A stretch of DNA of 64,000 nt from Mycobacterium saskatchewanense (GCF_010729105.1 NZ_AP022573.1:4154001-4218000), one strand, 5' to 3'. Counted from the stretch's first letter, positions 17,998 through 27,982 are shown. Made by a program: numbers and translations. Notes: generated by a model from the letters alone, not told the origin.

Positions 17998-18520
17998 CAA
18001 CGCCACCTACCCCGACTTTCTGTCGCCGTTGTTGGCCATGGGCGCTGGGCTGGGTCTGATCACCGCCCCAGCGACCACAGCCATCGTCGCAGCGACGCCG
18101 GTGGAGAAACACGGCGTAGCCGCCGCAGTCAATGACGCCATCTGCGAAATCGGAGCCGCCATCGGAGTAGCCGTCGCCGGCAGCGTTCTGACCGCCGGGT
18201 ATGTCTATCGCATCCAACCCGTGCTGCCCACAGTTCCATCACCGGCGCACCAGCCCTTGTCGGACTCGTTGGCCGCCGCGCTACAGGTCGCCGAGCAGCC
18301 AGGTCCATGCGCTCAGCACCTCGCCGACATCGCACGCGAGGCGATCGCGCACGGCAAAAGCCAAGCCGCTCTGGCGCTCTCACCAATCACTGCCGTCAGC
18401 GCAGTCATCCTCGACACCTGGGCACGCGGCCGTCCGTCCACAACCGCTCGGCAACGCCTGGGGGTTGAGACGAACACCAGATCGCACATCGACACCTTTG
18501 CAGAATCGACGACGTCATGA
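17998..18520 (+). pseudogene. C-terminal remnant of an MFS (DHA2/EmrB-type) transporter
   Basis: From about 17998 the frame encodes TYPDFLSPLLAMGAGLGL, ITAPATTAIVAATPVEKHGVA and AAVNDAICEIGAAIGVAVAGSVL, the last transmembrane helices and motif region of drug:H+ antiporter-2 family exporters. The 10 or so preceding helices are missing, so it is not functional. It ends with a tail overlapping the thioesterase start by 4 bases, indicating the two were once co-transcribed. Confidence 0.75.
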
Positions 18521-19017
18521 GCGAGATAGTGCGCGTTGAGCCGGAGCAGTTACCACCGCACACCCCCACGTGCATGGGGTGCGGCCCCGACAACCCCAAC
18601 GGCCTGCAGATGAAGGTGTTTCGATCCGGACAGCAGGTGTACACCGACGTGGTCTTCGACGAAAGGCACGCAGGCGCACCGGGCCTCGCGCACGGCGGCG
18701 CGATCGCCGCGGCCTGCGACGACCTGTTCGGCTTCACCCTCTGGATCGCCGGCGCACCGGCGGTCACCCGCAATCTGGCGGTCGATTACCTCCAACCAGT
18801 GCCGCTACGTCAACCGCACCGCATAACCGCACACGTTCACGCCCGCGAAGGTCGCTCCCTACACGTCAGTGCGACGGGAACCGGCGAGGCCGGCGTCGTG
18901 CGCTTCACCGCTACAGCGAGGTTCATCGCAGTGGACGTTGAGCACTTCGCCGCGCACGGTGACCTCGGCGCGTTCGGCGACATGCTCAAACGGTTCGCTG
19001 AGGAGGGCGGGGATTAA
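18517..19017 (+). CDS. PaaI-like hotdog-fold thioesterase
   Basis: 166 residues. It has the N-terminal CMGCGPDNPNGLQM motif, the central hotdog helix HAGAPGLAHGGAIAAACDD (with the HGG signature) and strands NLAVDYLQPVPLRQPHRITA. It is a 4HBT-superfamily acyl-CoA thioesterase by family. It is clearly paralogous to the protein at 27431-27982 on the same island (identical motif order, CLGCGPQNPHGL; APGLAHGGAVAAACDD). The substrate is unknown; context suggests fatty acyl-CoA. Confidence 0.88.
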   Translation: MSEIVRVEPEQLPPHTPTCMGCGPDNPNGLQMKVFRSGQQVYTDVVFDERHAGAPGLAHGGAIAAACDDLFGFTLWIAGAPAVTRNLAVDYLQPVPLRQPHRITAHVHAREGRSLHVSATGTGEAGVVRFTATARFIAVDVEHFAAHGDLGAFGDMLKRFAEEGGD

Positions 19018-19020
19018 CGC

Positions 19021-19619
19021 ATGACGCGCAGGAGAATGACATGTGGTGGTACCTGTGAAGTTCGCGCACCTTTGATGAGCAGATCGGCGAACTCAGCGGG
19101 GGGACTGTCGACGTTTCTGGACTTTCGGCACACGAAACTCACTTCCGGTCGGCTGGTGGCAGAGATGGAAACGCGTGCCGAACCGCTAACACCGTTCGGC
19201 AACCTGCGCTACGGATGTCTGTCCGCGAGGGTCGACCATTGTCTCGGGATCGTGTTCTACCCAGTCATTCCGGCGCGATCGTGGGTCGCGACGACCACCG
19301 AGTTCAAGCTGAACCTGCAACCCGTGTCCAACCGGGCACCGCAGCGATCCCTAACGATCGCCTCGCACAAGGGCTACGGGCCAAAGGGCTGTCCCATGGG
19401 CGGTTCAGTGAAATCGTTCCCGTCGGTGACAACAAGCGTTGCGGGAACAGATGTCCCGCCTGGCAGCGTGGGACCAGCGGCTATTAGATCCACGCTTCAC
19501 ACACCGACCGAAATAGGGCCGCCGTGGTTTGCCGCAAAGACTCCATGGAATATCGGGCACACCCGCGTCATCAGCAGAATTATCCTTGACCCTTCCAGCT
19601 GTCGATGCCGGACATCACC
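19021..19619 (+). pseudogene. Degenerate hotdog thioesterase
   Basis: The frame contains FLDFRHTKLTSGRLVAEMET, PFGNLRYGCLSARVDHCLG and FYPVIPARSWVATTTEFKL. These parallel the thioesterase pieces at 31591-32065, but the usual HGG at the active-site helix reads RYG. Similarity stops after PVS (about 19335), and the rest up to the ISAs1 end is unrelated. It is probably a decayed gene truncated near the ISAs1 insertion. The open frame itself runs to 19650, inside ISAs1. Confidence 0.65.
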
Positions 19620-20886
19620 CAGGGTGGGTGCCGGAAAAGTTGATGCGTAGTGTTGCGACCTTGGCCGTTGTCGCCGCGTGACCGGCGTGACTACTGTGAC
19701 GGGTGTGACCAAAGGGTTTGGATGCAGGTTACGAAGCCAACCATCCGAACTCGAGGTCACACCCGCATGCCGATGCAAACCGGACGCGCCACGAACGACT
19801 GCGGGAAGCCCTTCAGAGGGTGCCCGACCCACGCGACCGGCGCGGGGTGCGCTACCCGCTGGTCGGAGTGCTCGCGCTGGCGGTCACAGCTACCTTGGCT
19901 GGGTGCCGGTCGTTCGCGGCGACGGGTCAGTAGGCCGCCGAGACCGCAATTGACAACCTGGCCTTGTTCGGGCCCCGGACGAATCGACGTTGCGCAAGCT
20001 GTTCGCGCGCATTGATGCCGACGCCCTCGACCGGGCGCTGGGCGAGTGGATATGGACGCCAACTTTCACCGGAATCTGCCCCGGCGAGCAGCGCCGCGTG
20101 ATCGCCATCGACGGCAAGACGATCCGCGGTGCGCGCACTCACCCCGGCGGTAAGGCGCCGCACCTGATCGCCGCATTCGACCACGGTGTCGGAGCCGTGC
20201 TGGGACAGGTCGCCGTCAACGCCAAGAGCAACGAAATACGCGCCGCCCGAACACTGTTGGGACACCTCGATCTCGACAATGCGGTGGCGACCCTCGATGC
20301 GATACACACCCAGACCGCCACCACCATCAACGGCGCCGGTGGGGACTACGTGTTCACGGTCAAGGCGAACATGCCCACCCTGCACTTACAAGCTCAAGAA
20401 GCTGCCCTGCAAGGACATGCCCGCGCACACGACCCGTAACACTGAGCGTGGCCGGCGCATCACCCGAACGATCAAGGTCGCCGACGTTCCCGCCTGGATC
20501 GACTTCCCCGACGCAGCCCAAGTCTCCCAACTACGCCGCACCGTCACCGATAACGGAGCCATAACCGTCGAGGTCGACTACCTGATCACCTCAGCAAACC
20601 ACACGACGGCGCCGCTGAAGCGACCCGCCGCCTGGGTACAAGGCCGCTGGAGCATAGAAAATCGCCTTCACTGGGTCCAAGACGTCACTTTCGCCGAGGA
20701 CGGATCAGGGATACGTACCGGCCAAGCGCCACGAGTGATGGCCACCTGCCGCAACCTCGTTATCGGCATGCTCCGAACCACCGGATGGGACAACATCGCC
20801 GCCGGCCTACGCCACCACACCAGACACCCCGATCACGCCCTCAAATTGGTCCTAACCTCATGAGATGTGACTTTTCCGGGACCCTG
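19620..20886 (+). mobile_element. ISAs1-family insertion sequence, 1267 bp
   Basis: The left end begins CAGGGTGGGTGCCGGAAAAG and continues T (19620). The reverse complement of the right end (20886) begins CAGGGTCCCGGAAAAGT. Both fit ISAs1-type ends with a short gap. No target duplication is seen (acatcacc on the left, ggtcgagc on the right). The right end lies 22 bases from the first IS256 copy and truncates the 3' end of a TetR gene. Confidence 0.78.
19718..20863 (+). pseudogene. ISAs1-family transposase, three lesions
   Basis: The pieces are in order but not in one frame. LREALQRVPDPRDRRGVRYP..GCRSFAATGQ ends at a TAG where Trp is expected (19931-19933, before AAETAIDN). A shift follows before LRKLFARIDADALDRALGEW, DGKTIRGARTHPGG and DYVFTVKANMP. 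A second shift near 20390 leads to WIDFPDAAQVSQLRR, YLITSANHTTAPLKR, WSIENRLHWVQDVTFAED and RHHTRHPDHALKLV. It is inactive as sequenced. Confidence 0.88.
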
Positions 20887-22037
20887 GGTCGAGCGGGATG
20901 GCCACGTCGGGACTGTCCGAACAACGGTGGATCTGATCTTGGTCTGACACGCCGAGCGGTGCTTGGCGGGAAGGACTGACGATGTCAGAAACACTCGATC
21001 CTGTGGCGATGGAACTGGATCAACGGCAGCTGGCTGAGCAGCTGCTGGCGCAGGCGAAGGAACAAGGAGTCGAATTGGTCGGCCCCAACGGGCTGCTCAA
21101 TCAGTTGACCAAGAACGTGCTTGAGACCGCGCTGGACGCGGAGATGGCCGAGCACCTGGGTTATGACAAGCATGACCCAGCGGGCCGTGGCAGCGGCAAT
21201 TCCCGAAACGGCACCCGGGCCAAGACGGTGCTCACCGAGATCGGGCCCGTCGAGATCGAGGTGCCCCGTGACACCAACAGCAGCTTCGACCCGCAGATCG
21301 TCAAGAAACGACAGCGTCGCCTGACCGGTATTGATGAGATCGTATTGTCGTTGACGGCAAAGGATTGACGACCGGCGAGGTCGCGGCACACTTCGCCGAC
21401 GTCTACGGCGCCACCGTCAGCAAAGACACCATCAGCCGGATCACCGACAAGGTGGTCGGCGAGATGGCCGAATGGTGCAACCGGCCGCTGGAAGCGGTAT
21501 ATCCAGTGGTCTTCATCGACGCCATCTTCGTCAAGATCCGCGACGGGCAGGTCACCAACCGGCCCATCTACGTGGCCGTGGGGGTCACCTGCGCAGGCGA
21601 GCGCGACATCCTCGGGCTGTGGGCCGGCGAGGGCAGCGAAGGCGCCAAGTTCTGGCTGTCGGTGCTCACCGAGATCAAGAACCGCGGCACCGGCGATGTG
21701 TGCATCGTGGTCTGTGACGGATTGAAAGGATTGCCCGAGGCAGTCAACACCGTCTGGGACCGAGCGATCATCCAAACGTGCGTCATTCATCTGTTGCGCA
21801 ACACCTTTCGCTACGCGTCCCGCAAGTACTGGGATCAGATCGCCCGCGACATTCGGCCGGTCTATACCGCGGCGACCGAGGCCGCGGCCAAGGAACGCTT
21901 CGTCGAATTCACCGCGAAATGGGGTCCCCAGTACCCGGCGATCATCCGGCTCTGGGAGAACGCCTGGAGCGAGTTCGTGCCCTTCCTGGACTACGACGTC
22001 GAGATACGTCGGGTCATCTGCTCCACGGATGAAATCG

Positions 22038-23255
22038 TCAAGGTGAGCGGTGATTGGTGGCGGGTTTGCGGGGTTGCCAGTGGGCGACGAGGACTTCGTA
22101 GGCACGTTCGGCCTGTTCGACGACCGCGTTCTCTTCGTCGCGGCGGTGCTTGCTGTTATAGGCCGCGCCGGGCTGGCGGTAGTTGCCGCGGCGTGACGGC
22201 GCCCCGGCGGCCAGTTCGAGCTTTCGGCGCTTGTGGGTGACCAGCCCTGGTCGAGCGAAGGCGTAGTCCTGGTCCTTGGTCACCAAATGCCATGCGAGCA
22301 CCGTCATCTTGCGGGCGGTGGCCACGATCGCGGTCTGAAATCCGCGTCGGGATTTGATGCGCTGATAGAACGCACGCAAGGGCCCTGGTGCGCGACTGGC
22401 CGACCAGGCCGCCTCCACCAGCACACCACGCACATGGGCGCGACCGGCTTTGCTGATCCGACCGTGCACCGGCGCGGAATTCCCGGACTGGCGCACCTTC
22501 GGGTTGAGCCCGATATAGGCCACTAACTTGTCGGGATCGTCGAACCGAGAGAAGTCGCCGACCGCGGCCACAATGGAGATGCCGGCGATCGCATCGACAC
22601 CAGGGATGGTCATCAACCGGGCCACCATCGGATCGGTGAGCGCTTCTTGGGCCAGCTCTCTATCGACCAAAGCGAGTTCATGGGCGTGAAAGTCCAACTG
22701 ACGCAACAACGCCTGCACGCTGGCGCGTTCATCGGCAGGTAACGGCTGACGCGAGAGCCAGTGCCGACCGGTCTTGCCAAACAAATCCGACACCGGCGGC
22801 GTCGGTGCGAGGTTACGGGCCAGGATCGCGTGCACCTGATTCTTCAGCCGAGTCCGTTGACGCACCACGTGAGCACGACGCATCACCTGCCGGCGCAGAC
22901 TGCGGGTCCGATCGTCGGGCAGCCACACCGGTGGCAGAAAATCCGCTGCCAGCAACTGCGCCAAGATCCGCGCATCGACCTTGTCGGTTTTCACCTTCGC
23001 CTCGGCGATCGCCCGCGTCTTCGACGGGTTCGACACCACCACACGGGCCACCAGCGGTGTGAGCAGAGTAGCGATCGCATCGCTGTTTCCGGTGGCCTCC
23101 AACGCCACCTCATCATCCGGGCGTAGTTCAGACGCCCACGCCCGCAATGCTTCTGGCGTCACTCCGATCTTGCCTTCGTCGCGGAGGATCCCGTCCTCGA
23201 CCACCGCCAGCTGCGCGAACTCGCGGTGCACATCCATGCCGACATATCTGACCAC
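22038..23255 (-). CDS. IS110-family transposase (DEDD recombinase), copy A
   Basis: 405 residues from GTG 23255, which follows gggaga by about 8 bases. The N-terminal RuvC-like DEDD domain has VRYVGMDVHREFAQLAVVE, ALEATGNSDAIATLL and TDKVDARILAQLLAADFLP. The C-terminal Tnp20 domain has LMTIPGVDAIAGISIVAAVG, FDDPDKLVAYIGLNPKVRQSG, SKAGRAHVRGVLVEAAW and a serine-containing core. A longer frame to 23366 exists but would run into the non-coding end. It is the only intact type of transposase copy here (also copy B). Confidence 0.93.
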   Translation of the reverse strand: MVRYVGMDVHREFAQLAVVEDGILRDEGKIGVTPEALRAWASELRPDDEVALEATGNSDAIATLLTPLVARVVVSNPSKTRAIAEAKVKTDKVDARILAQLLAADFLPPVWLPDDRTRSLRRQVMRRAHVVRQRTRLKNQVHAILARNLAPTPPVSDLFGKTGRHWLSRQPLPADERASVQALLRQLDFHAHELALVDRELAQEALTDPMVARLMTIPGVDAIAGISIVAAVGDFSRFDDPDKLVAYIGLNPKVRQSGNSAPVHGRISKAGRAHVRGVLVEAAWSASRAPGPLRAFYQRIKSRRGFQTAIVATARKMTVLAWHLVTKDQDYAFARPGLVTHKRRKLELAAGAPSRRGNYRQPGAAYNSKHRRDEENAVVEQAERAYEVLVAHWQPRKPATNHRSP

Positions 23256-23521
23256 CGCCTGGTTCTCCCTTCCGTGCTGATCACTTGGCCGGGGAACCGC
23301 TGGGACGGAACGACACCTACGGATACGCGCTCGCAGCGCAGCCGGACAAGTCGCAGGGGCGGCCAACTACTAACACGGGCTCGCAGCCCATCGAGCAAGA
23401 ACGGCCTGCCCATACGTGTTCCCCGAAGGCCCCTGTTCCGGACGGTCGCACCGTATGCCTAGTACGTCTGACCAGGCAAGACAGAACCACGTGGGCCTCC
23501 ACCCCATTTCATACCGGGTAC
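23256..23521 (-). ncRNA. Candidate bridge RNA locus of IS110 copy A
   Basis: 266 bp lie between the recombinase start and the element end on its 5' side. IS110 elements with long 5' non-coding ends have been shown to express a bridge RNA that pairs with target and donor DNA. On the minus strand the region contains short hairpins such as GGGCT-gcg-AGCCC. Just before this hairpin is TTGCTCGAT, whose TGCTCGA occurs in the target of copy B (ctgctcgac). No transcript can be proven from sequence. Confidence 0.4.
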
Positions 23522-24950
23522 CAACGCCGTGGAGTCGATCAACGCCCGCTACCGGCGCGCGATTCGCGCCCGCGGGCATTTCCCTACCGACCAAGCTGCC
23601 CTGAAATGCCTGTATCTCGTTACCCGATCACTAGATCCGACCGGGCGAGGTAGGGCACGATGGGCAATGAGGTGGAAGCCCGCACTCAACGCGTTCGCAA
23701 TCACCTTCAACGGCCGGATCACCCCGACCGGCAACTAACAAATGCCAAGGTCGGATCCACCGTTAATCAGACAGCCCCGCCACGTCACACTTCGTGGTGT
23801 TGATGCGTGCGGGACTGTGGATTTAACGGTGTTTCCGGCCTAACACGCTGAGGGTTCCTCGGCGAGGAAGGTGCCGTGATGACGACACTGGATGATGTGA
23901 CCAAGAAGAAGCAGGCTGAGCAATCGGCCGAGCAGCAGGCTGCGGCCGAGCTGGTCCGGTTGGCGCAGGAGCAGGGGCTGTCGCTGACCGGACCGGACGG
24001 GCTGCTCAAGCAGCTGACCAAGACGGTGATCGAGACCGCACTCAACGAGGAGATGACCGAGCACCTGGGTTATGAGAAACATGACCCGGCCGGAGTGGGC
24101 GCGGGCAACATCCGTAACGGCACCCGCGCCAAGACGGTGCTGACCGACACCACCGGCCCCGTTGAGCTCGATGTGCCACGAGATCGGGCCGCGACGTTCG
24201 AGCCCCAGATCGTCAAAAAGCGCCAACGACGGCTCTCAGGCGTCGATGAGGTGGTGTTGTCGCTGTACGCCAAAGGCTTGACCACCGGCGAGATTTCAGC
24301 GCATTTCGCCGAAATCTATGGCGCTTCGGTATCCAAGGAGACGATCAGCCGGATCACCGACAAAGTCATCGACGAGATGAATGACTGGGCGGTGCGGCCA
24401 CTGGATGAGACCTACGCGGCGATCTTCATTGACGCGATCGTGGTGAAGGTCCGCGACGGTCAGGTCGCCAACCGACCGTTCTACGCTGCCATTGGCGTCA
24501 CCCTGGCCGGCGAACGCGACATCCTGGGCCTATGGGCAGGCACTGGTGGTGAGGGCGCGAAGTTCTGGATGAGCGTGCTCACCGATCTGCGCAACCGTGG
24601 CATCAAGGACGTGTTCTTCGTCGTCTGCGACGGACTCAAAGGGCTGCCCGAAGTGGTCGGTAACGTCTGGCCGCAGGCGATCGTGCAGACCTGCATTATT
24701 CACCTGATACGCAACACGTTTCGGCTCACCTCCCGTAAATACTGGGACGAGATCAAACGTGATATCAAACCGATCTACACCGCGGTCAACGCCACCGCGG
24801 CCCGCACAGCCTTCGACGAGCTGGCCGAGAAGTGGGGACAGCGTTACCCAGCGGTGATCCGGCTCTGGGATAACGCCTGGAACGAGTTCATCCCGTTCCT
24901 GGACTACGACGTGGAGATCCGCCGGGTGATCTGCTCGACGGATGAAATCG

Positions 24951-26168
24951 TCAAGGTGAGCGGTGATTGGTGGCGGGTTTGCGGGGTTGCCAGTGGGCGA
25001 CGAGGACTTCGTAGGCACGTTCGGCCTGTTCGACGACCGCGTTCTCTTCGTCGCGGCGGTGCTTGCTGTTATAGGCCGCGCCGGGCTGGCGGTAGTTGCC
25101 GCGGCGTGACGGCGCCCCGGCGGCCAGTTCGAGCTTTCGGCGCTTGTGGGTGACCAGCCCTGGTCGAGCGAAGGCGTAGTCCTGGTCCTTGGTCACCAAA
25201 TGCCATGCGAGCACCGTCATCTTGCGGGCGGTGGCCACGATCGCGGTCTGAAATCCGCGTCGGGATTTGATGCGCTGATAGAACGCACGCAAGGGCCCTG
25301 GTGCGCGACTGGCCGACCAGGCCGCCTCCACCAGCACACCACGCACATGGGCGCGACCGGCTTTGCTGATCCGACCGTGCACCGGCGCGGAATTCCCGGA
25401 CTGGCGCACCTTCGGGTTGAGCCCGATATAGGCCACTAACTTGTCGGGATCGTCGAACCGAGAGAAGTCGCCGACCGCGGCCACAATGGAGATGCCGGCG
25501 ATCGCATCGACACCAGGGATGGTCATCAACCGGGCCACCATCGGATCGGTGAGCGCTTCTTGGGCCAGCTCTCTATCGACCAAAGCGAGTTCATGGGCGT
25601 GAAAGTCCAACTGACGCAACAACGCCTGCACGCTGGCGCGTTCATCGGCAGGTAACGGCTGACGCGAGAGCCAGTGCCGACCGGTCTTGCCAAACAAATC
25701 CGACACCGGCGGCGTCGGTGCGAGGTTACGGGCCAGGATCGCGTGCACCTGATTCTTCAGCCGAGTCCGTTGACGCACCACGTGAGCACGACGCATCACC
25801 TGCCGGCGCAGACTGCGGGTCCGATCGTCGGGCAGCCACACCGGTGGCAGAAAATCCGCTGCCAGCAACTGCGCCAAGATCCGCGCATCGACCTTGTCGG
25901 TTTTCACCTTCGCCTCGGCGATCGCCCGCGTCTTCGACGGGTTCGACACCACCACACGGGCCACCAGCGGTGTGAGCAGAGTAGCGATCGCATCGCTGTT
26001 TCCGGTGGCCTCCAACGCCACCTCATCATCCGGGCGTAGTTCAGACGCCCACGCCCGCAATGCTTCTGGCGTCACTCCGATCTTGCCTTCGTCGCGGAGG
26101 ATCCCGTCCTCGACCACCGCCAGCTGCGCGAACTCGCGGTGCACATCCATGCCGACATATCTGACCAC
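24951..26168 (-). CDS. IS110-family transposase, copy B
   Basis: 405 residues, apparently identical to copy A: DEDD residues in the VGMDVHREF, ALEATGN and TDKVDARI segments and the C-terminal Tnp20 domain. The uninterrupted frame and GTG start at 26168 suggest it is functional and could supply recombinase to all three copies. Confidence 0.93.
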   Translation of the reverse strand: MVRYVGMDVHREFAQLAVVEDGILRDEGKIGVTPEALRAWASELRPDDEVALEATGNSDAIATLLTPLVARVVVSNPSKTRAIAEAKVKTDKVDARILAQLLAADFLPPVWLPDDRTRSLRRQVMRRAHVVRQRTRLKNQVHAILARNLAPTPPVSDLFGKTGRHWLSRQPLPADERASVQALLRQLDFHAHELALVDRELAQEALTDPMVARLMTIPGVDAIAGISIVAAVGDFSRFDDPDKLVAYIGLNPKVRQSGNSAPVHGRISKAGRAHVRGVLVEAAWSASRAPGPLRAFYQRIKSRRGFQTAIVATARKMTVLAWHLVTKDQDYAFARPGLVTHKRRKLELAAGAPSRRGNYRQPGAAYNSKHRRDEENAVVEQAERAYEVLVAHWQPRKPATNHRSP

Positions 26169-26434
26169 CGCCTGGTTCTCCCTTCCGTGCTGATCACTTG
26201 GCCGGGGAACCGCTGGGACGGAACGACACCTACGGATACGCGCTCGCAGCGCAGCCGGACAAGTCGCAGGGGCGGCCAACTACTAACACGGGCTCGCAGC
26301 CCATCGAGCAAGAACGGCCTGCCCATACGTGTTCCCCGAAGGCCCCTGTTCCGGACGGTCGCACCGTATGCCTAGTACGTCTGACCAGGCAAGACAGAAC
26401 CACGTGGGCCTCCACCCCATTTCATACCGGGTAC
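26169..26434 (-). ncRNA. Candidate bridge RNA locus of IS110 copy B
   Basis: Same 266-bp non-coding 5' end as copy A. The heptamer TGCTCGA in this region matches the target bases immediately left of the copy B junction, a possible guide-target pairing segment. The call rests on family knowledge plus position. Confidence 0.4.
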
Positions 26435-26691
26435 CAACGCCATCGAGTCCCTCAACGCCCGCTACCGGCGAGCGATCAAGGCACGAGGGCATTTCCCGTC
26501 TGAGCAGGCCGCGTTGAAGTGCCTATATCTCGTGACCCGATCCCTGGACCCGACCGGTGTTGGCAGGGCACGATGGATGATGCGGTGGAAGCCAGCGCTG
26601 AATGCGTTTGCAATCACTTTCGGCGACCGATTCCCGGCAGCCGAAACCTACTGATGGAAACCGCCGGAAACACCGTTAGCGAGATAGTCCC

Positions 26692-27321
26692 GCGTGCTGG
26701 GCTGTCGACAGATCGGTGAGCGGCTAGGAAGTCGTCGGCGATGCGTGCGCAGTCGTCGGCGGTGGTGGCGCGCAGGCCGGTTATTCGCGCGAATGCCAGC
26801 GGGCCGATGAGTTGGCACAAAGCCAGTTGTGGGTCGAAGTCGTCGAGTTCGGCTCGTGCTGTGGCGTGTTGCAGAACGGCGTCGAAGGGCCAGCGGTACT
26901 GCTCGATGACGCGGGCGCGCAGGGCCGTGGAGGCGTGCTGTTCAGCTGGCGCGGCGGGGCCAAGCGCGAGCCAGGCCAGGACGGTGACGTGCAGCGGCGC
27001 CTCAGCGAAGACGCCGGCCTGGCGGGTCAGCAGCTCAATGAGTTGTTCGCGCAGCAAGCCTGGGGCGGGTAGCAGTGATTCGACTTGGGGAAGTAGCCGT
27101 TCGAAAGTGGCCGCGAGCAGGTGTGACGAGCTGTTGAATTGGCGGTAAAGGGTGGTTTTGGCGACTTTGGAGGCTTTGGTCACCGCGTCGACGGTGACGG
27201 CTTCGATGCCGCCGCTGGTGAGCAAGGCTGTTGCGGCGTCGAGAAGCCGGTTGCGGGATCGAGTTCGCCGCGGGTCGACATCGTCGACGCCGGCGCTGTG
27301 GGCTTGCGGCAGGCTGCTCAT
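26692..27321 (-). pseudogene. TetR-family regulator, 3' end displaced by IS256
   Basis: The N-terminal HTH is RSRNRLLDAATALLTSGGIEAVTVDAVTKASKVAKTTLYRQFNS; the C-terminal effector domain runs to DDCARIADDFLAAHR and SVDSPAR. At 26691 the frame enters IS256 copy B and reads 26 extra residues to 26614. The 24 bp between the IS256 copies, plus 22 bp beside ISAs1, continue the gene as INTTKCDVAIPLD. The original end was therefore carved up by three insertions. DNA-binding capacity may persist. It is divergent from the thioesterase at 27431. Confidence 0.8.
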
Positions 27322-27430
27322 TCTTCCTCGCTTCGCGGTTGACCATGCTCCTGGCTGACGGTTCCATGTGGAGCCCGCTATAGTTCCGGCAGTATCGGAG
27401 CGAAACCGATGGTAGCGAAAGGCCGTTAGT

Positions 27431-27982
27431 TTGTCTGATCGCTTGGTCGACGAGGGTAGCGCGCCCGGCGACTTGCCGGTGTCGGTCCCGCAATTGCTGC
27501 CCTACCACACTTCGACATGTTTGGGTTGTGGGCCGCAGAATCCGCATGGCCTGCATTTGGTGGCACATCGCAGTGGCGATTCGGTATACGCCGATGTGAC
27601 GTTCACCGACCGCCACGTCGGCGCTCCCGGGCTTGCCCACGGTGGTGCTGTTGCTGCGGCGTGCGACGACGTGCTGGGTTTTACGCCGTGGCTCATTGGA
27701 GCCCCGGCAGTCACTCGCCGCCTGACTGTCGAGTACTTGCTGCCGGTTCCACTGAACCAGCCTCATCGGATCACGGCCCACATTGAGATGCGACAGGGCC
27801 GCGCGTTGCACGTCAGAGCCGCTGGCGTCGGCGGCGATGGGATCATCCGCTTCACCGCCGATGCGGTGTTCGTGCTGGTCGACGCCGAACATTTCGCCGC
27901 TCACGGCGACGTGTCCGGTTTTGGCGGCCTGCTGGAGCAATTCGGTCGCGATGGGGTGTCCCGAAACGGCCTGGCTCGATGA
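27431..27982 (+). CDS. PaaI-like hotdog-fold thioesterase (second copy)
   Basis: About 183 residues, paralogous to 18517-19017: CLGCGPQNPHGLHL, HVGAPGLAHGGAVAAACDD, VEYLLPVPLNQPHRITAH, AEHFAAHGDVSGFGGLL. The stop overlaps the start of the next TetR gene by 4 bases. It is divergent from the TetR gene at 26692-27321, a common arrangement in which the regulator controls the enzyme. The TTG start at 27431 is uncertain. Confidence 0.87.
   Translation: MSDRLVDEGSAPGDLPVSVPQLLPYHTSTCLGCGPQNPHGLHLVAHRSGDSVYADVTFTDRHVGAPGLAHGGAVAAACDDVLGFTPWLIGAPAVTRRLTVEYLLPVPLNQPHRITAHIEMRQGRALHVRAAGVGGDGIIRFTADAVFVLVDAEHFAAHGDVSGFGGLLEQFGRDGVSRNGLAR

Larger units (their letters stand above)
22027..23521 (-). mobile_element. 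IS110-family element, copy A, 1495 bp, inside IS256
   Basis: Compared with an intact IS256 gene, the extra sequence begins ggatgaaatcg and ends ataccgggtac. A shared dinucleotide AC (GT in the direction of the transposase) flanks both ends, with no longer duplication, as expected for IS110. An identical element sits at the same codon in IS256 copy B (24940-26434), and a one-base-shorter one in copy C (50128-51621). Confidence 0.88.
20982..23738 (+). pseudogene. IS256-family transposase, frameshifted and interrupted by IS110
   Basis: The N-terminal part runs MSETLDPVAMELDQRQLAEQ, then ETALDAEMAEHLGYDKH and RGSGNSRNGTRAKTVLTE. At 21357-21360 an AAA run (AAAA in the copy at 49082) shifts the frame. 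The second frame continues through FIDAIFVKIRDGQV, VCDGLKGLPEAVNTVW and IRRVICST (end 22026). The C-terminal TNAVESINARYRRAIRARGH..RWKPALNAF lies beyond the inserted IS110, at 23520-23738. Mutator/IS256 transposases are DDE enzymes. This copy is doubly broken. Confidence 0.93.
20909..23778 (+). mobile_element. IS256-family element, copy A, interrupted by IS110
   Basis: The ends are GGGACTGTCCGAACAACGG on the left and, reverse-complemented, GGGGCTGTCTGATTAACGG on the right; both continue TGGATC. An exact 8-bp target duplication GCCACGTC flanks it (20901-20908 and 23779-23786). Without the 1495-bp IS110 the element is 1375 bp. It is the same IS as the copy at 49009. Confidence 0.92.
24940..26434 (-). 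mobile_element. IS110-family element, copy B, 1495 bp, inside the second IS256
   Basis: Same length and apparently identical to copy A. It lies between ctgctcgAC (24931-24939) and caacgccatcgag (26435 onward), with AC at both junctions. The insertion point corresponds to the Thr codon in ICST-NAIES. Confidence 0.88.
23876..26654 (+). pseudogene. IS256-family transposase (second type), interrupted by IS110
   Basis: Intact in one frame up to VEIRRVICST (24939), with EEMTEHLGYEKHDPAG, YGASVSKETISRITDKV, FIDAIVVKVRDGQV and VVCDGLKGLPEVVGNVWPQA. The IS110 follows, and the C-terminal part resumes as TNAIESLNARYRRAIKARGH with WMMRWKPALNAFAITFGDRF to tga 26652-26654. It is related to, but clearly distinct from, the transposases of copies A and C, and is broken at the very same codon. 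Confidence 0.92.
23811..26691 (+). mobile_element. IS256-family element of a second type (copy B), interrupted by IS110
   Basis: The left end is GGGACTGTGGATTTAACGGT and the right end, reverse-complemented, is GGGACTATCTCGCTAACGGT; both continue GTTTCCGGC. A 6-bp direct repeat gcgtgc adjoins both ends (23805-23810, 26692-26697). Removing the IS110 leaves 1386 bp. It inserted into the 3' part of a TetR gene, 32 bp from copy A. Confidence 0.88.

Noticed and set aside
17824-18006. 60-codon minus-strand frame ending AEVFAVTFT
   Set aside because: Could be the tail of a real gene, but too short to identify, and no start or ribosome site; left as spacer.
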